NCBI RefSeq assembly: GCF_026262505.1
Contig: NC_067203.1
Location: 4,588,001-4,652,000 of the forward strand
DNA from: Trichomonas vaginalis G3
Lineage: Eukaryota; Parabasalia; Trichomonadida; Trichomonadidae
Direction of reading: 5' to 3'
Length of the DNA: 64,000 nucleotides
Shown here: positions 20,336 to 30,835 of the stretch, piece after piece
Layout of the letters: every line of letters starts with the position of its first letter
Numbering within the stretch: the first letter of the stretch is position 1
Notes under the pieces: generated by a model
The model's input: only the letters and a program-made list of their open reading frames with translations
What the model was told of the DNA's origin: nothing
The model's database searches: none
Program-made: the position numbers and the translations under genes

Positions 20336-21964
20336 ATGTTTTTCTTTCTAAGTTCTCTTATCAGAGCAAAGCAAATTGGTTTATCGTTAGGGGATAGCTA
20401 TGTTGCTCTCTCACGCGATGAGTATACTACAATTTCTGTTCCACAACCTCAAAATTCAGAGATTCAATACGATGTTTACTTAGTTTTACATAATCCAGAG
20501 AATTTTGAGATCAAATCTGATAAACATCCTGCACAAATATACAAAAATGTTCAATCTCTTGATATCAAAGCTGATTACCACGCCTATCCAGATCTTTATT
20601 ATACAGTTTTCTATGTTATCAAGGATTACTGCAAATCCGTCGATGTAGCATTGAATGTTAAAGATCAAATCGTTATTGGCTCTGACGGAAACGTTCCAAT
20701 TAAAGCAGGAGAAACAAGATGTCTTCTTTCGGCAACAGCTGTTCAAGTTACTTACACATTCATGTCTTCCAATCTCAATGATGATAGTGTTTTTTCTGTT
20801 TCTACTCCAGAAATGACAATAAATTCAAATAATACGGTTGATCCTTCCTTTGTTGGAGGAAGTATGATCTTATCTCTTAAATTAGGCGAAAATTCTACAA
20901 ATGGCAAAGCTGGCATCACTAAAGTCGTTGATAATAAAAAGTATCCTTCAGATTACAAATTCTCCAAGGGATTTTATCATCATTCTTCAGATGTTTCGGC
21001 GATATCCGAAAGTAAAGTAGCAGTTGAGATCGATGATGATACAGATGACGACGATGACTCACCTTCTCCAGAAGATGAATATGATTACCACGAAACATCA
21101 GATGATGAGTACGATGATGATGAATGGGAAACAGAAAGTTGCTCTTCAACCTCTTATAATGATGATTCCCTTTCAATTGCAAAGAAACCAAATTGTTATG
21201 CTTTTGCAAAGAATACAATGGTTTTGTTGCATCCAAAGATGGAAGATATATCATCTATTAAAGCTGTTACTGATATGGGTCAGAAATCTCATCATTCCGT
21301 TCTTGGAAAATCTCATAAATTTGCCATCAACTTTGATAAAGAAGGAAAACTCAAACTAAAATCACCAAATGTTTCCTCAATAAAGATGACGGCGTTTAAT
21401 TATGGAAATCTTGCTGATAAATGCAAACAATTTTATTATCAATCAGGACCAAACGTTTACTACGCTTCAACAGCAGAAGCTAAGACAAACAACTTAACTA
21501 TCACTTCTAATATGCAGTCCTGCATCTTCTTTTCAATAGTTAATGAATATCAAGTCAAATCTTCTGTTGAATCTAAAGGAGACATAACAACACATATCTA
21601 CAATACTGCAGGAGAAGAAATATCTGTAGCAAATGTTTCCCATCTGAATTCATTTGTTGTTTCATTTGAAACAAAGGAACCAAAAGAAGCATCATTACTA
21701 GTTAAAATGGAACTTCCTCTTGGCGAGAAATATAAATATTTCCAATCTAGTTCTAAACATTACGACATCACAGATTCATCAGACTCTGCAAATGGAAAGA
21801 AGAGGAATTGGAATCTACTTATGATTCTTTGCATAGTTTTTGCTTGCCTTATTGTTATTGGAGGAATTGCTATTGCTTTCCTCATCTACAGGCGAAAGAA
21901 AGGATCTTCAAAAGATGCATACTTCGCTGTTGATGTCAAAGATGATGATGAAGTTAATATTTAA
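20336..21964 (+). CDS. Type I single-pass membrane protein with acidic linker
   Basis: 542 residues from ATG 20336. The first ~17 residues (MFFFLSSLIRA) are a short hydrophobic signal. A beta-rich ectodomain follows, interrupted at ~215-275 by a very acidic linker (runs such as DDDTDDDDD and EYDDDEWETE). Near the C-terminus a transmembrane helix (LLMILCIVFACLIVIGGIAI) is followed by RRKKG and a short acidic tail (DVKDDDEV). Topology: outside N-terminus, cytosolic tail. No known domain recognised. Trichomonad surfaces carry many such single-pass proteins; an adhesion or receptor role is possible but unsupported. Confidence 0.8.
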   Translation: MFFFLSSLIRAKQIGLSLGDSYVALSRDEYTTISVPQPQNSEIQYDVYLVLHNPENFEIKSDKHPAQIYKNVQSLDIKADYHAYPDLYYTVFYVIKDYCKSVDVALNVKDQIVIGSDGNVPIKAGETRCLLSATAVQVTYTFMSSNLNDDSVFSVSTPEMTINSNNTVDPSFVGGSMILSLKLGENSTNGKAGITKVVDNKKYPSDYKFSKGFYHHSSDVSAISESKVAVEIDDDTDDDDDSPSPEDEYDYHETSDDEYDDDEWETESCSSTSYNDDSLSIAKKPNCYAFAKNTMVLLHPKMEDISSIKAVTDMGQKSHHSVLGKSHKFAINFDKEGKLKLKSPNVSSIKMTAFNYGNLADKCKQFYYQSGPNVYYASTAEAKTNNLTITSNMQSCIFFSIVNEYQVKSSVESKGDITTHIYNTAGEEISVANVSHLNSFVVSFETKEPKEASLLVKMELPLGEKYKYFQSSSKHYDITDSSDSANGKKRNWNLLMILCIVFACLIVIGGIAIAFLIYRRKKGSSKDAYFAVDVKDDDEVNI

Positions 21965-22059
21965 ATTGGTTAGTTAATAAAAAATTTTTTTTTATTTTTC
22001 CTATATATGTTTTTATTTCTTAAACCAACAATTATTGTTACAGAAAGATCTTGGAAATT

Positions 22060-22789
22060 GAAGAACCATCACAGCTTTTTGTACGAAATTGGTTGACATG
22101 AACGCGAGGTAATAAAATGACAAAGAAATATTTAAAGAGAACATGCCACAAATGATACCAGAAATTTGTCCAAAACTTCGAATATTCCGTTGAATCACTA
22201 ACTGGAACCCTTCCAAATTCAGACCCTTTGAAGCCGAAGAGGATTGGATTAACAGCTCCTGAATGCAAACGGATCTCCAAATTGTTCCTCCAGAGATATA
22301 TGGACCAACAATACATTTCGAGATTGTATCAGCATATTTCTACAGTAGATTCAATATCGGTCATTACGAATCACAAAAGCGAATTCTTAATTTGCATGGC
22401 GATGACAAAACTTCGTTAATGATGCTATTGAACACTTACAGAGTCTGTGCATCGATAAGAGATTCACTGAGAACCAAGCTTTAGCTGATAAATATTATTC
22501 ATCAATTTTCAAAGCATTTGGAAATAAAGCTGATTGGCTGATGAATTCTCATGAAGAAATCAGAGAAATTGATGATTACAAACAATATGTAACTATTTAC
22601 GAAGCGAATGATACATGGAAAGATTTACTTTCTCATGCTATTACTTCTAAAATCATTCGCTTGGATGACATCATGAAAATCATTCATGAAAAGATGGAGA
22701 TAACTTTCTTAAGAGGCTTCCAAGAGTTTAAGCAAACAGAAGACAAAATCGAAAACCTCAAAGAAAGAAGTCATCAACAATTCCGGTGA
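22060..22789 (+). pseudogene. Remnant of an unidentified host gene
   Basis: Protein-like text runs through this stretch in changing frames: PPEIYGPTIHFEIVSAYF, then NLHGDDKTSLMMLL, then LADKYYSSIFKAFGNKADW, finally an open piece 22541-22789 ending in KIENLKERSHQQFR. At least two frame changes are needed. The text is helical and charged, with no motif I recognise. Host-like codon use suggests a dead copy of a cellular gene. Confidence 0.5.
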
Positions 22790-22954
22790 TTCTTTTTATT
22801 TAGGATGGTTACGGTAAGCTTATCCTAAGAGAATAAAATAATTTTTATAAAATTCACTAAAACCCTTTTTGAACTAAAATAATAGTAGCATTTTAGTATG
22901 TACTAAAAATATTAGAAAAAAAGGAAAGCTATTGAATAAAAAAAAGAGATAATT

Positions 22955-23443
22955 TTATTTTGTATTAGCTTTTCTAGCACGGTTAAAGTATTTATGCCTT
23001 TCCTTCTTTGACATTTTATTCCAGGTGCCAAGAGTGCATCTATATTCATCATTAGCAGTAACACCTGGATATTCACGAATAAGTTTTTTATGAAAATCTT
23101 TGCAAAACTCTATGAAAGGTGTTGATCTGAGACCTTTTGGACACGTGAAATACTTGTCATATGGTATTTCATATTCATCGCTATCCCATTCTGATGGTTC
23201 TTTATCTTCGTCAAATAAATCTGCAAATTTTGGATCTATACCTTCCAACTGAGATTTCTTGTTTTGGGCTTCTTTGTTTGCTTTAGCCTTATCTTTATAT
23301 TTTTATTTATCTTCTTTTGATAACTTTTTCCATCTCTTTTCTATTTCTTTAGCCATCTCCATAAGGTCTATATCGGGCTTTTCAGCTCTAATTACTGGCT
23401 TATTTTCTTCCATAAATACCAATTTAGGCTTAACAGGAAGCAT
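22955..23443 (-). pseudogene. HMG-box-like protein with an in-frame stop
   Basis: The start at ATG 23441-23443 lies 12 bases downstream of the A+1 of an initiator. The frame reads MEENKPVIRAEKPDIDL and EKRWKKLSKEDK, then TAA at 23303-23305, and continues in the same frame with KYKDKAKANKEAQ, an acidic middle, and STPFIEFCKDFHKKLI...GTWNKMSKKERHKYF to 22955. W-x-x-(L/M)-S-K-(E/K) with following basic helix is the HMG-box pattern, once before the stop region and once at the C-terminus. A single base change to TAA breaks an otherwise intact ~160-codon gene. Its product would be a small DNA-bending nuclear protein. Confidence 0.65.
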
Positions 23444-23450
23444 TTGTAGA

Positions 23451-23455
23451 AATGA
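23451..23455 (-). promoter_or_regulatory. Initiator (TCATT) of the HMG-like gene
   Basis: Minus-strand TCATTTCT, A+1 at 23453, ten bases before the ATG at 23443. Retained although the gene has a stop codon. Confidence 0.55.
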
Positions 23456-23518
23456 AAAAAAGTTTATTATAGTTAAAATGTGATCTATTATATATTTTCT
23501 AATATGCTTATTTAACAA

Positions 23519-25448
23519 TTAGTAAAAGTATAATTTTTTGTTGCATTTGAGGGGATAAAACAGAAATTCTAGGAGGCAGATTTTTTTATAGGAAAAAAAC
23601 GATCGACTTTATTTTCGTTTCAGGCTATCTACCCGCAAACCAATATCACAGACTCATTCAGCTACACTAATTGACTTTAGTAATCATGATAACATATCCT
23701 TTTGCAAAGATTTCTCCATTGAATAAAGAAAAAATTAGCATTAACGTAGTAAAACTACCACGGACAACTGCTTTTGTGCACGAGCTTTCACAGAAGGATA
23801 AAAACTCTGAAGAAATTTCCGATTGGAAATAACAAAAAGGTCTAATTGGTTCTTAGCACAGATGCTCCTAGTCAATTCTTTTTACCCAGATTTGCTTTAC
23901 TTTTACCACTCCCCATGTAATTTCTGGGGAAAACGATAATTCATTTTTTTTATGGATGAATAGATCGTTTTCCTAGAAAGGACCTCATATCTCTGGCTAA
24001 AAAGAGTGTCAGATCCTAAATAGATTATTGATCTAGTGTACAAATCCAATAAAAAGCCTATTTTTTTGGCTTTTTTGGTGCTCATTTTTTCGAAGATCTA
24101 CATGAATATGGGGAAACCATCGGATTTTTTTGGTTAACCCACATCTTCATGTAGTCTGGACTATCTTTCCTCGAAGGACCTCTTTACGGGTGTAAAAACT
24201 CATAAAGTTCTCAAAAGATTCATTCTCGATCTCCATGCTGAAAGAATTTACAATAAAAAAGAGATCTACGCATCAAACTACAGCCATAAATGAACTGAAC
24301 CCCTAAAGCTCAGCTCTTAGTTTATCAAAAACGTCGAAATCCTTCTCATTGCAATCAAATTTTCTCAATAACTCATAAGAAAAATCGAATTTTGATTAAG
24401 CCGATGTTATAGGTATCACAAATACTACAAACTTGAGCAATATCGAAATTGCCAGCAAAAGTTTGAAATTGCATTGCTCATATTTGTTTTGTAAACTAAA
24501 AATCTGCTTATATTATTCATTAATTTTTTATATATTATTCATATACTTTAATAAAAACAATACTATTTCACCTTAAAAATGAATTTCATAAGTCAATATT
24601 ATTTTTTTGAAAATGTATCAATTTTCGATTAAAACAACATGAGAATAAAATTTACGCAAAATTATTTTAAAAAATGGTTTTAAAAATTTACAATTGATGA
24701 AGAATAAGATTGCAAGAAGTTTTGAAGTTTAATTTTAAGAAAAAAAATTCGGATATTATTCATGGATCTAAGTAATCTGATATTTGAGTATCGGCACTAT
24801 GCATAAAACATATATTTATAGTTTTGTTGGATTTTTATGATTTTAAATATATTCAAATTTGGCAATCCAATAGATTTTTAAAAAATAGGTAAATAAAAAT
24901 AGATTACATATGCAGCAGATTTAGAACATGAAACAAATCTTATAGTGACCCAAAAAAAAATTCATGATCCAAAAAAGAAAAAAATTGGGTAAATGGGAAT
25001 CAAACCTTAGCATAACGAATCATTATGTCAGATGTTTCCACTACACTACACCAGCAGTTCGAAAAATACCCTTGGTGGTTCTATTTAATAGCTACTCCCA
25101 ACGATAGGCGGTGTCCCCAGCTTTCGAGAGGTGGTAAAAGTAAAGCAAATCTGGGTAGTACATTATGTCCAGATAATTTTGAAGCAAGAAGAAAATTATC
25201 CAAATATCCACACAAGCTTCTCCCTTAGATACTTTCCTCTTAAACACTAAGTAATTAACAGTAAAAATATTGTTTAAAATTATTTTTATTAGTTTTTGAT
25301 GTTTTTTCAACAATATCAGTATTAAATTTAAATCAAATATTATCTCTTGATTGTCTACATACATATGTAAAGAGACGATACTGGATAATTCGTTCTTCAC
25401 TGCAATGAAAAAGAAATAACAACTCTAACAACACTATCCTCTTTCTGG
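23519..25448. other. Long non-coding, repeat-like tract
   Basis: No supportable protein gene. A long imperfect inverted repeat (CTACATGAATATGGG / CCCACATCTTCATGTAG) spans ~24098-24153 and could be a hairpin. A short minus-strand open frame at 23903-24085 (MSTKKAKKIGFLLDLY) is not convincing alone. A tRNA-like box pair is listed separately at 24984-25055. Confidence 0.5.
24984..25055 (-). ncRNA. tRNA-like sequence with A and B boxes (pseudo-tRNA or SINE head)
   Basis: Read on the minus strand: an A-box-like TAGTGTAGTGG, 31 bases later a B-box-like GGTTTGATTCC, then T-runs suited to RNA polymerase III termination. A D-stem (GTGT/ACAT) and a 5-bp stem with 7-base loop (CATAA-TGATTCG-TTATG) can be drawn, but the acceptor and T stems do not pair and the loop lacks T33. 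So this is not a functional tRNA; a degenerate tRNA or tRNA-derived repeat is more likely. Confidence 0.3.
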
Positions 25449-25772
25449 TTGACTAAAAATATCAAAGAAGCAGCTCTTACTGCTCGAACTTCTTTAATCA
25501 TTTCAACAGATTTAGGCAGTAAATATGATCAGCATGAAAAGAAGTTTGTTGCGATAGTAACGTTCTTTGAGTTTTTCGTAACAACTTTCATAATTATGTC
25601 GATGATGTTTGGAATGTCTTCATCAAATTTTTCCGCATTTAATGTAGAAATATTTGATTCAATACCAGAGAGAATAATATTTGATAAATTAGATAAAGAT
25701 GAATACATTTTATTTAATCTGTATGTGAAAAAAGATCTTGTAATTATCTTAATGATGTCTCATGTCCTTTGA
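25449..25772 (+). CDS. Hydrophobic open frame, uncertain
   Basis: About 107 codons open without a clear ATG start (the first codon is TTG). It has one strongly hydrophobic segment (FFEFFVTTFIIMSMMFGM). Its last ~50 bases are shared with the duplicated block at 54241. It is probably a fragment of a membrane-protein gene cut at its 5' end; I would not trust it as a gene. Confidence 0.25.
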   Translation: MTKNIKEAALTARTSLIISTDLGSKYDQHEKKFVAIVTFFEFFVTTFIIMSMMFGMSSSNFSAFNVEIFDSIPERIIFDKLDKDEYILFNLYVKKDLVIILMMSHVL

Positions 25773-25985
25773 AATAATTGAATTAAACCATAAATTTTTA
25801 ACAAATTTATATATTTTGCTATTATTCATATGATTTTAACAATACTATCAGAAAAATTATTAAACTGTAACAATTTCTTATAGGTTCTTCTTGTCCTAGA
25901 GATTAATTTTAACATGTCTTGTATGTTTTCAAAGAAATAAGGGAAAATTTTAAAAATTTTATATCGGATCCGCTTGCTCTCTGAG

Positions 25986-25990
25986 TCATT
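25986..25990 (+). promoter_or_regulatory. Initiator (TCATT) of the small membrane-protein gene, copy 1
   Basis: TCATTTTTTCAAATG: A+1 at 25988, ten bases before ATG 25998. The same bases occur before the start of copy 2 (54477-54481). Confidence 0.55.
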
Positions 25991-26030
25991 TTTTCAAATG
26001 CTATTATCATTAATTGTATTGTCTCAAGAG

Positions 26031-27632
26031 TATAGATACAAGGTGATGTGATTTTTGCATCCCTGGGATGGACGATACACCCAAAATGTCACCTTTTTGG
26101 GATAACAAAATTTTATGTGTTATTAGAGTTCTGCAAACCATATGCACAATATCTATTCAGCCTGACTTCTTGTATATAGGAGTCTGGCTGAATAGATATT
26201 GTGCATGTGGCAATATAAGTAATTCCGAGATTACCATCGTGAGCTATAGTACACTACTTCTCCTTGGTCCTAGCTCAGTTCCAAGGATATCAGTGTTCAA
26301 GGATTTGGCAAGGTCCTTCTGAAGTCTCTCATTCGATGAGAGATTTCGGAAGAACCTTGCCTTAAAGTATTCCAACTCTTGTTCTCTTGTTCCTGAATAG
26401 TCAGAAAAGTTATTTGACTACTTAAGGCAGAGATTATCCGAGGTCCCTCATTTGATGAGAGGCCTCGGATAATCTCTGCCTTAAAGTTGTACACTTGTAG
26501 TCAATTAGAATGTAAGTATACACGGATAAGACAGCTTTCTTCTGAAGTCTTAGATTTGATGAGAAGCCTCAGAAGAAAACTGTCCTATCTGATAATAAAA
26601 GGAGTTTCAGAAGCTCCAGAGCTCCCTTTCGTAAGGAATGGGAGCTTTGAAGCTCCTGGTTCGAAGATGTGCTTCGCATCTTTCATCAGCATAGGACATT
26701 TACCATCTGGGACTCTGTTGATGAAGACTCAGGAGCTCCAAAGCTCCCTTTCGTAAGGATTAGGAGCTTTGGAGCTCCTGGTTCGTAGAAGAGCTTCGCA
26801 TCTTTCATCAGAAGAGGCCCAAATGGTAAATAGCCTCTGCTGATGAGCTTCAGGAGCTCCAAGGCTCCCTCTCGTAACGATTAGGAGCTTTGTAGCTCCT
26901 GAAGGTAAGGTAGGATTGCTCTGATCTCTAATCAGTAGATGCCATGCCTCATTATGGACTCTACTGACAAGAGATCAAGAGCTCCAAGGACTCCCTTTTT
27001 ATCTAGTGGCATTCTCACCATTTAGTAGGATCGCTGATCCTACTAATGAAGTGATCACTTAATGTACGTTTTGAATAAATTGAATTTTTTTTACAAAAAT
27101 TTAGTATTTTTTATAAACATCACATATATATTATAAATACGTAAATATATTCTTTAATTCAAAAAATTCAATTCGGTTTCGGGCTGGGTATCCCAGCCCC
27201 AAGTATTCAATTTTATTCAATTTTTTAAGAATTTTTGGTTGGGATGCCCAGACCAAAACAAACTTTATATTTTGATGTGTAGATACGTATGTGTACATCA
27301 TTATTGCGTTATATATTATGTTTTTAATGAAAAAAAAATCTGATTCAAAAAAAATTATCACTAATTAGTTGATAACATAAAGAAAAAATATATAAATTGT
27401 ATGTTCTGAGAGTATTTATCCACATTCACTCATATGAATTTCATTAAATAGTGTCTTTTTACTCCCAAATTTATTTTGTATTATTGAAATCAAAGAAAAA
27501 AAAACTTAAAAAATTTCTCGAAATTTTTATTTTTTTAAAAATTTTGGATTTTATATTAAAAACTGACACTAGGAGGACGATAGGGCTGGGATTAGAGATA
27601 CCCCGCTCACTTGGGAAAAATACGGATCTATA
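26031..27632. mobile_element. 1.6-kb non-autonomous element with hairpin array
   Basis: Inserted between codons 11 and 12 of the membrane-protein gene. The boundaries are fixed by the uninterrupted second copy at 54517-54530. An 8-bp target duplication CTCAAGAG lies at 26023-26030 and 27633-27640. The ends are TATAGAT... and ...ATCTATA, a terminal inverted repeat of about 7 bp. No protein gene inside. The left two thirds (26139-27059) is a series of hairpins; the right third is AT-rich with two more short GC hairpins (27183-27200, 27236-27256). An 8-bp duplication occurs in hAT, P and Merlin-type transposons, but the ends do not settle the family. Confidence 0.8.
26139..27059. repeat. Array of about ten DNA hairpins in at least three families
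   Basis: Stem-loops at 26139-26210, 26307-26361, 26421-26486, 26524-26589, 26608-26658, 26684-26723, 26730-26780, 26806-26845, 26851-26901, 26923-26976 and 27024-27044. The second to fourth share a central TTYGATGAGA-type loop but have different stems. Those at 26608, 26730 and 26851 share a loop CTCCCTTTCGTAAGGAT and stems built from CAGGAGCTCC, spaced 121-122 bp. Stems reach 20-30 bp with few mismatches. See findings for the inverted inner segment. Confidence 0.85.
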
Positions 27633-28507
27633 CTCAAGAGAATCAAACAATGGATTATTATAGTCAGCTTGATGCTATTCTTTCAAGTGAACCAGTAACT
27701 ATTACGAACTTGAGAAATAATACGGATTTGAAAATCAAGTGTAATTCATCACAATATTATAAATTAGATGCATCTACAGTTAAAGATGTGTATATAAATA
27801 CTGATTGCTTTTGCGTTGTCAATATAACTGCCAAAAATAAGAAAATTGAAGTTGATGGACCCGCTCAAGTTTACATAACTGGAGACAACAATACGATTTA
27901 TAATGATTTCAACATAGGCGAGCCTTTTTCGCACCATCTTATTATCATTAATGGCCGTAAAAATGAATTGAAGGTTAATTTGAAAGGAACTTCTTCTGCT
28001 CCGTATAATGTTGCTACTGCCATTGTTAATGATCCTGAATTCATAACATTAAATCAAAGCGTTACCAATTTCAGTTTCTTAACAACATATAATTCAAGTT
28101 TTATTTGCAATATTGGCCCATTTAATCAAGTCAATATTAGTAAATTGTACTCATCATATGGATTTTATGAACCAATAATTTATTACTACCCAGATATTTC
28201 TGTTGGATATGGAGCTCCACTAGACAAAGAAGGCAAAATAATCTTAGGTGTAGTTATTGGTGGCCCATTTTTAATTGCTATAATTTCAGGTTTTATCTTA
28301 TGTTGCTGTGAATGCTGTAAAGGTTGCTCTTGTTCATATTGTAACAAGAAAGATAATGTCGAAAGGGATTTACCAGATCTTTAATTTAATGTAAATCTTT
28401 TATTGTTATAAATTTTTATACCCTGAGATATTCAAATGTGTCTAATTAATATGTTATACGTGTGTGACAAGACAAATGTTCACGTCTTGTATTTGTTTCA
28501 TCAGATG

Positions 28508-28677
28508 AAAGATGGTACGGCGTTGAAAGTCTTGATTTATCAGTTGAATACCCTCTCAAGAAGACATATTGCGTCAACTGCTGTGTTTGTGGAAGCGATT
28601 TGAACAAATCAATCGACACTTGTGATAAATGTGGTCGATTCCTTTGTTCTAAATGCAAACTATTGTGCAAACACTAA
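28508..28677 (+). pseudogene. 3' fragment of a zinc-ribbon-like gene
   Basis: Open frame without start beginning at the edge of the duplicated block (RWYGVESLDLSVEYPLKK) and ending CVNCCVCGSDLNKS...CDKCGRFLCSKCKLLCKH then TAA at 28675-28677. Paired CxxC knuckles suggest a zinc-binding C-terminus. The 5' part was presumably replaced by the duplicated block. In copy 2 the same edge at 56693 joins unrelated DNA. Confidence 0.5.
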
Positions 28678-28892
28678 TTTAATTTTTATTTGTTAGTAAA
28701 ATCATTTAATTATTATTTCGCCCTACTAAGACATTAAGTTTAATCTGCCATATTATTCCAATTATAAATATTTACGTGTATCATTCGAAATTATTCATTA
28801 GGTTTGCATTAATAGATTCAATAACTATATGAGAAGTATTTTATCTTTGCCTGATGCTAAATAAAATTCTAAAATAACTTGATGAATCATCA

Positions 28893-30835
28893 TTATATGT
28901 TAGAACATTTATTTGCACCATGTAAAATAAGAAGTTCGGCTATTTCTTTATTATTATTACATTTTGCATAATGAAGAGCAGTTTTTCCATCTTTATCTTT
29001 TGTTTTGATATTTGCACCATATGAAATAAGAAGTTCGGCAGTTTCTTTACTATTATTACTTGCTGCTATATGAAGAGCGGTTTTTCTGTCTTTATCTCTT
29101 TCATTGATATTTGCACCATGTGAAATAAGAAGTTCGACTATTTCTTTCCTATTAAATTGTGCTGCTTTATGAAGAGCGGTTTTTCCATCATAATCTTTTT
29201 CATTGATATTTGCACCATGTAAAATAAAACTTTCGGCTATTTCCTTATTATTATAATGTGTTGCATAATGAAGAGCGGTTTTTTCATCTTTATCTTTTGT
29301 ATTGATATTTGCATCATGCGAAAAAAGAAGTTCGGCTATTTCTTTCCTATTATAATGTGCTGCAATATGAAGAGCTGTATTTCCGGAATTATCTCTTTCA
29401 TTGATATTTGCACCATGTTAAATAATATTTTCAGCTATTTCCTTATTATTATTCGATGTTGCATAATGAAGAGCGGTTTTTCCATCTTTGTCTTTTGTAT
29501 TGATATATGCACCATGCGAAAGAAGAAGTTCGGCTATTTCTTCCCTATTATATTTCACTGCAAAATGAAGAGCGGTCTCTTCATCGTTATCTTTTTCATC
29601 GATTTTTGCACCATGTGTAATAAGAAGTTCGGCTGTTTCTTTGCTATTATAATGTGCCGCATAATGAAGAGCAGTTTCTTTTCTATAATTTTTTTCAATG
29701 ATATTTATGCCATGTGAAATAAGAAGTTCAGCTGTTTCTTTACTATTATTAATTGCTGCTTTATGAAGAGCGGTTTCTCTGTCTTCATCTTTTTCATTGA
29801 TATTTATACCGTGTGAAATAAGAAGTTCAGCAGTTTCTTTATTATTATAAAGTGCTGCAATATGAAGAGCAGTTTTTCCGTCTAAAAGTTTTTTATTGAT
29901 ATCTACACCTAATGAAAGGAAATATTCGTCAAGGGATGTAATATTAAACATCGGAGAATAAACCAAGCAGCTGATTAAAATATTCGATTGATCGAAAAAA
30001 CTAAAAATGAATCAAGATTATTATAATTTCCGCAAGCAAATAAGTCGATACTTAAACCATACTCATTCACTAAGAATGTTATAAAATCAATGTTATGTGA
30101 AATAATTGCATATTCCATGCATTCTTTATCTGGTTCTTGATGTTTCAAACATTCACTCATTATATCTGGCTTTCTTCCCAAAAATGAAAATCTGAGACAT
30201 TTTTTTATTATTTTTGAGTTAAATTTAGTTCTTAAGAACTTGAAACAATCAACTGCTCCATAGTAACAGCATAATTCAAGTAATGAAAATGTATTTTCAC
30301 CAGTGTTTTCTATAAGTCTATTAAAATCTCTAAATAAGCTGCTTTTAAGTTGTTGATTTTCATTAAATCCTGTTCTTTCAGTCAATGGAATAAATACTTT
30401 TAGGTCATTATTCATAATTGCTATGTAAATTATATTTTCTTTAAGAATGTCGAGATTTTCTGAATTAATTTTTTCGAAATCAGCAGACTTGTCTAATTTA
30501 ATGCCATACTCTTTGTAAAACATAAAGTTTGAAACGAGATTAACATTGTGGATCTCTTTGATTTGATAATCATCTGATATTAGTTTGGCAAGATATAAAT
30601 ATGACTTTGTATAGCGATTATTATACGGAATGATATCCAAAATATCTTTTATTAAAATTTGTGGAAGACGTTTCTTTGAATCAATCAAATTTGTTTTGAT
30701 CATTTTGTAAATCGAATTTAATTCTTCTTCTTTTTCCGTTTGCAGCTGATACAACGCATCGTATGAATCAATGTAGTATTTATAGATACTTCGCAGTTTA
30801 CTGTATTTGTTAGAATTACTGTCTGAATCCGACAT
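28893..30835 (-). pseudogene. DUF3447/ankyrin gene with frameshift and stop
   Basis: ATG at 30833-30835 (MSDSDSNSNKYSKLRS). The head, including LLELCCYYGAVDCFKFLR, is open to 29975. A single-base indel in a T6 run near 29985 shifts the frame, which reopens for the first ankyrin repeats (to 29418). There TAA replaces the Ser codon of an ..ISHGAN motif (29415-29417), and repeats continue in the same frame to a stop at 28893. Without the breaks it would be ~645 codons with about 10 repeats, closely related to the intact gene at 12620-15040. Confidence 0.85.

Larger units (their letters stand above)
25998..28384 (+). pseudogene. Small Cys-rich-tail membrane protein, copy 1, split by insertion
   Basis: ATG at 25998 starts a signal-like MLLSLIVLSQE. 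After 33 bases the gene is interrupted by the element 26031-27632 and resumes at 27641, ending at 28384; the remaining sequence adds up to 777 bases, 258 codons. The encoded protein has a ~220-residue ectodomain (MDYYSQLDAILSSEP...), a transmembrane helix (GVVIGGPFLIAIISGFIL) followed at once by CCCECCKGCSCSYC, and a short tail NKKDNVERDLPDL. The Cys cluster at the membrane boundary may be acylated or bind metal (inference). The part after the insertion is still open from ATG 27651 but lacks the signal. No known family. Confidence 0.8.
25725..28507 (+). repeat. Duplicated locus, copy 1 (partner 54241-56693)
   Basis: Sequence from GAAAAAAGATCTTGTAATT to GTATTTGTTTCATCAGATG is shared in the same orientation with 54241-56693. 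Copy 1 carries an extra 26031-27632; copy 2 carries a mariner and lacks ~22 bases near 54297. The high similarity of coding and flanking DNA points to a segmental duplication rather than two diverged genes. Confidence 0.85.

Noticed and set aside
26068-26756. Several short open frames in the hairpin array
   Set aside because: Each follows the palindromic sequence on both strands; no start context and no protein-like composition.
26139-27059. CRISPR-like array
   Set aside because: Units are hairpins with differing stems and no constant repeat plus unique spacer; no cas genes; eukaryotic context.
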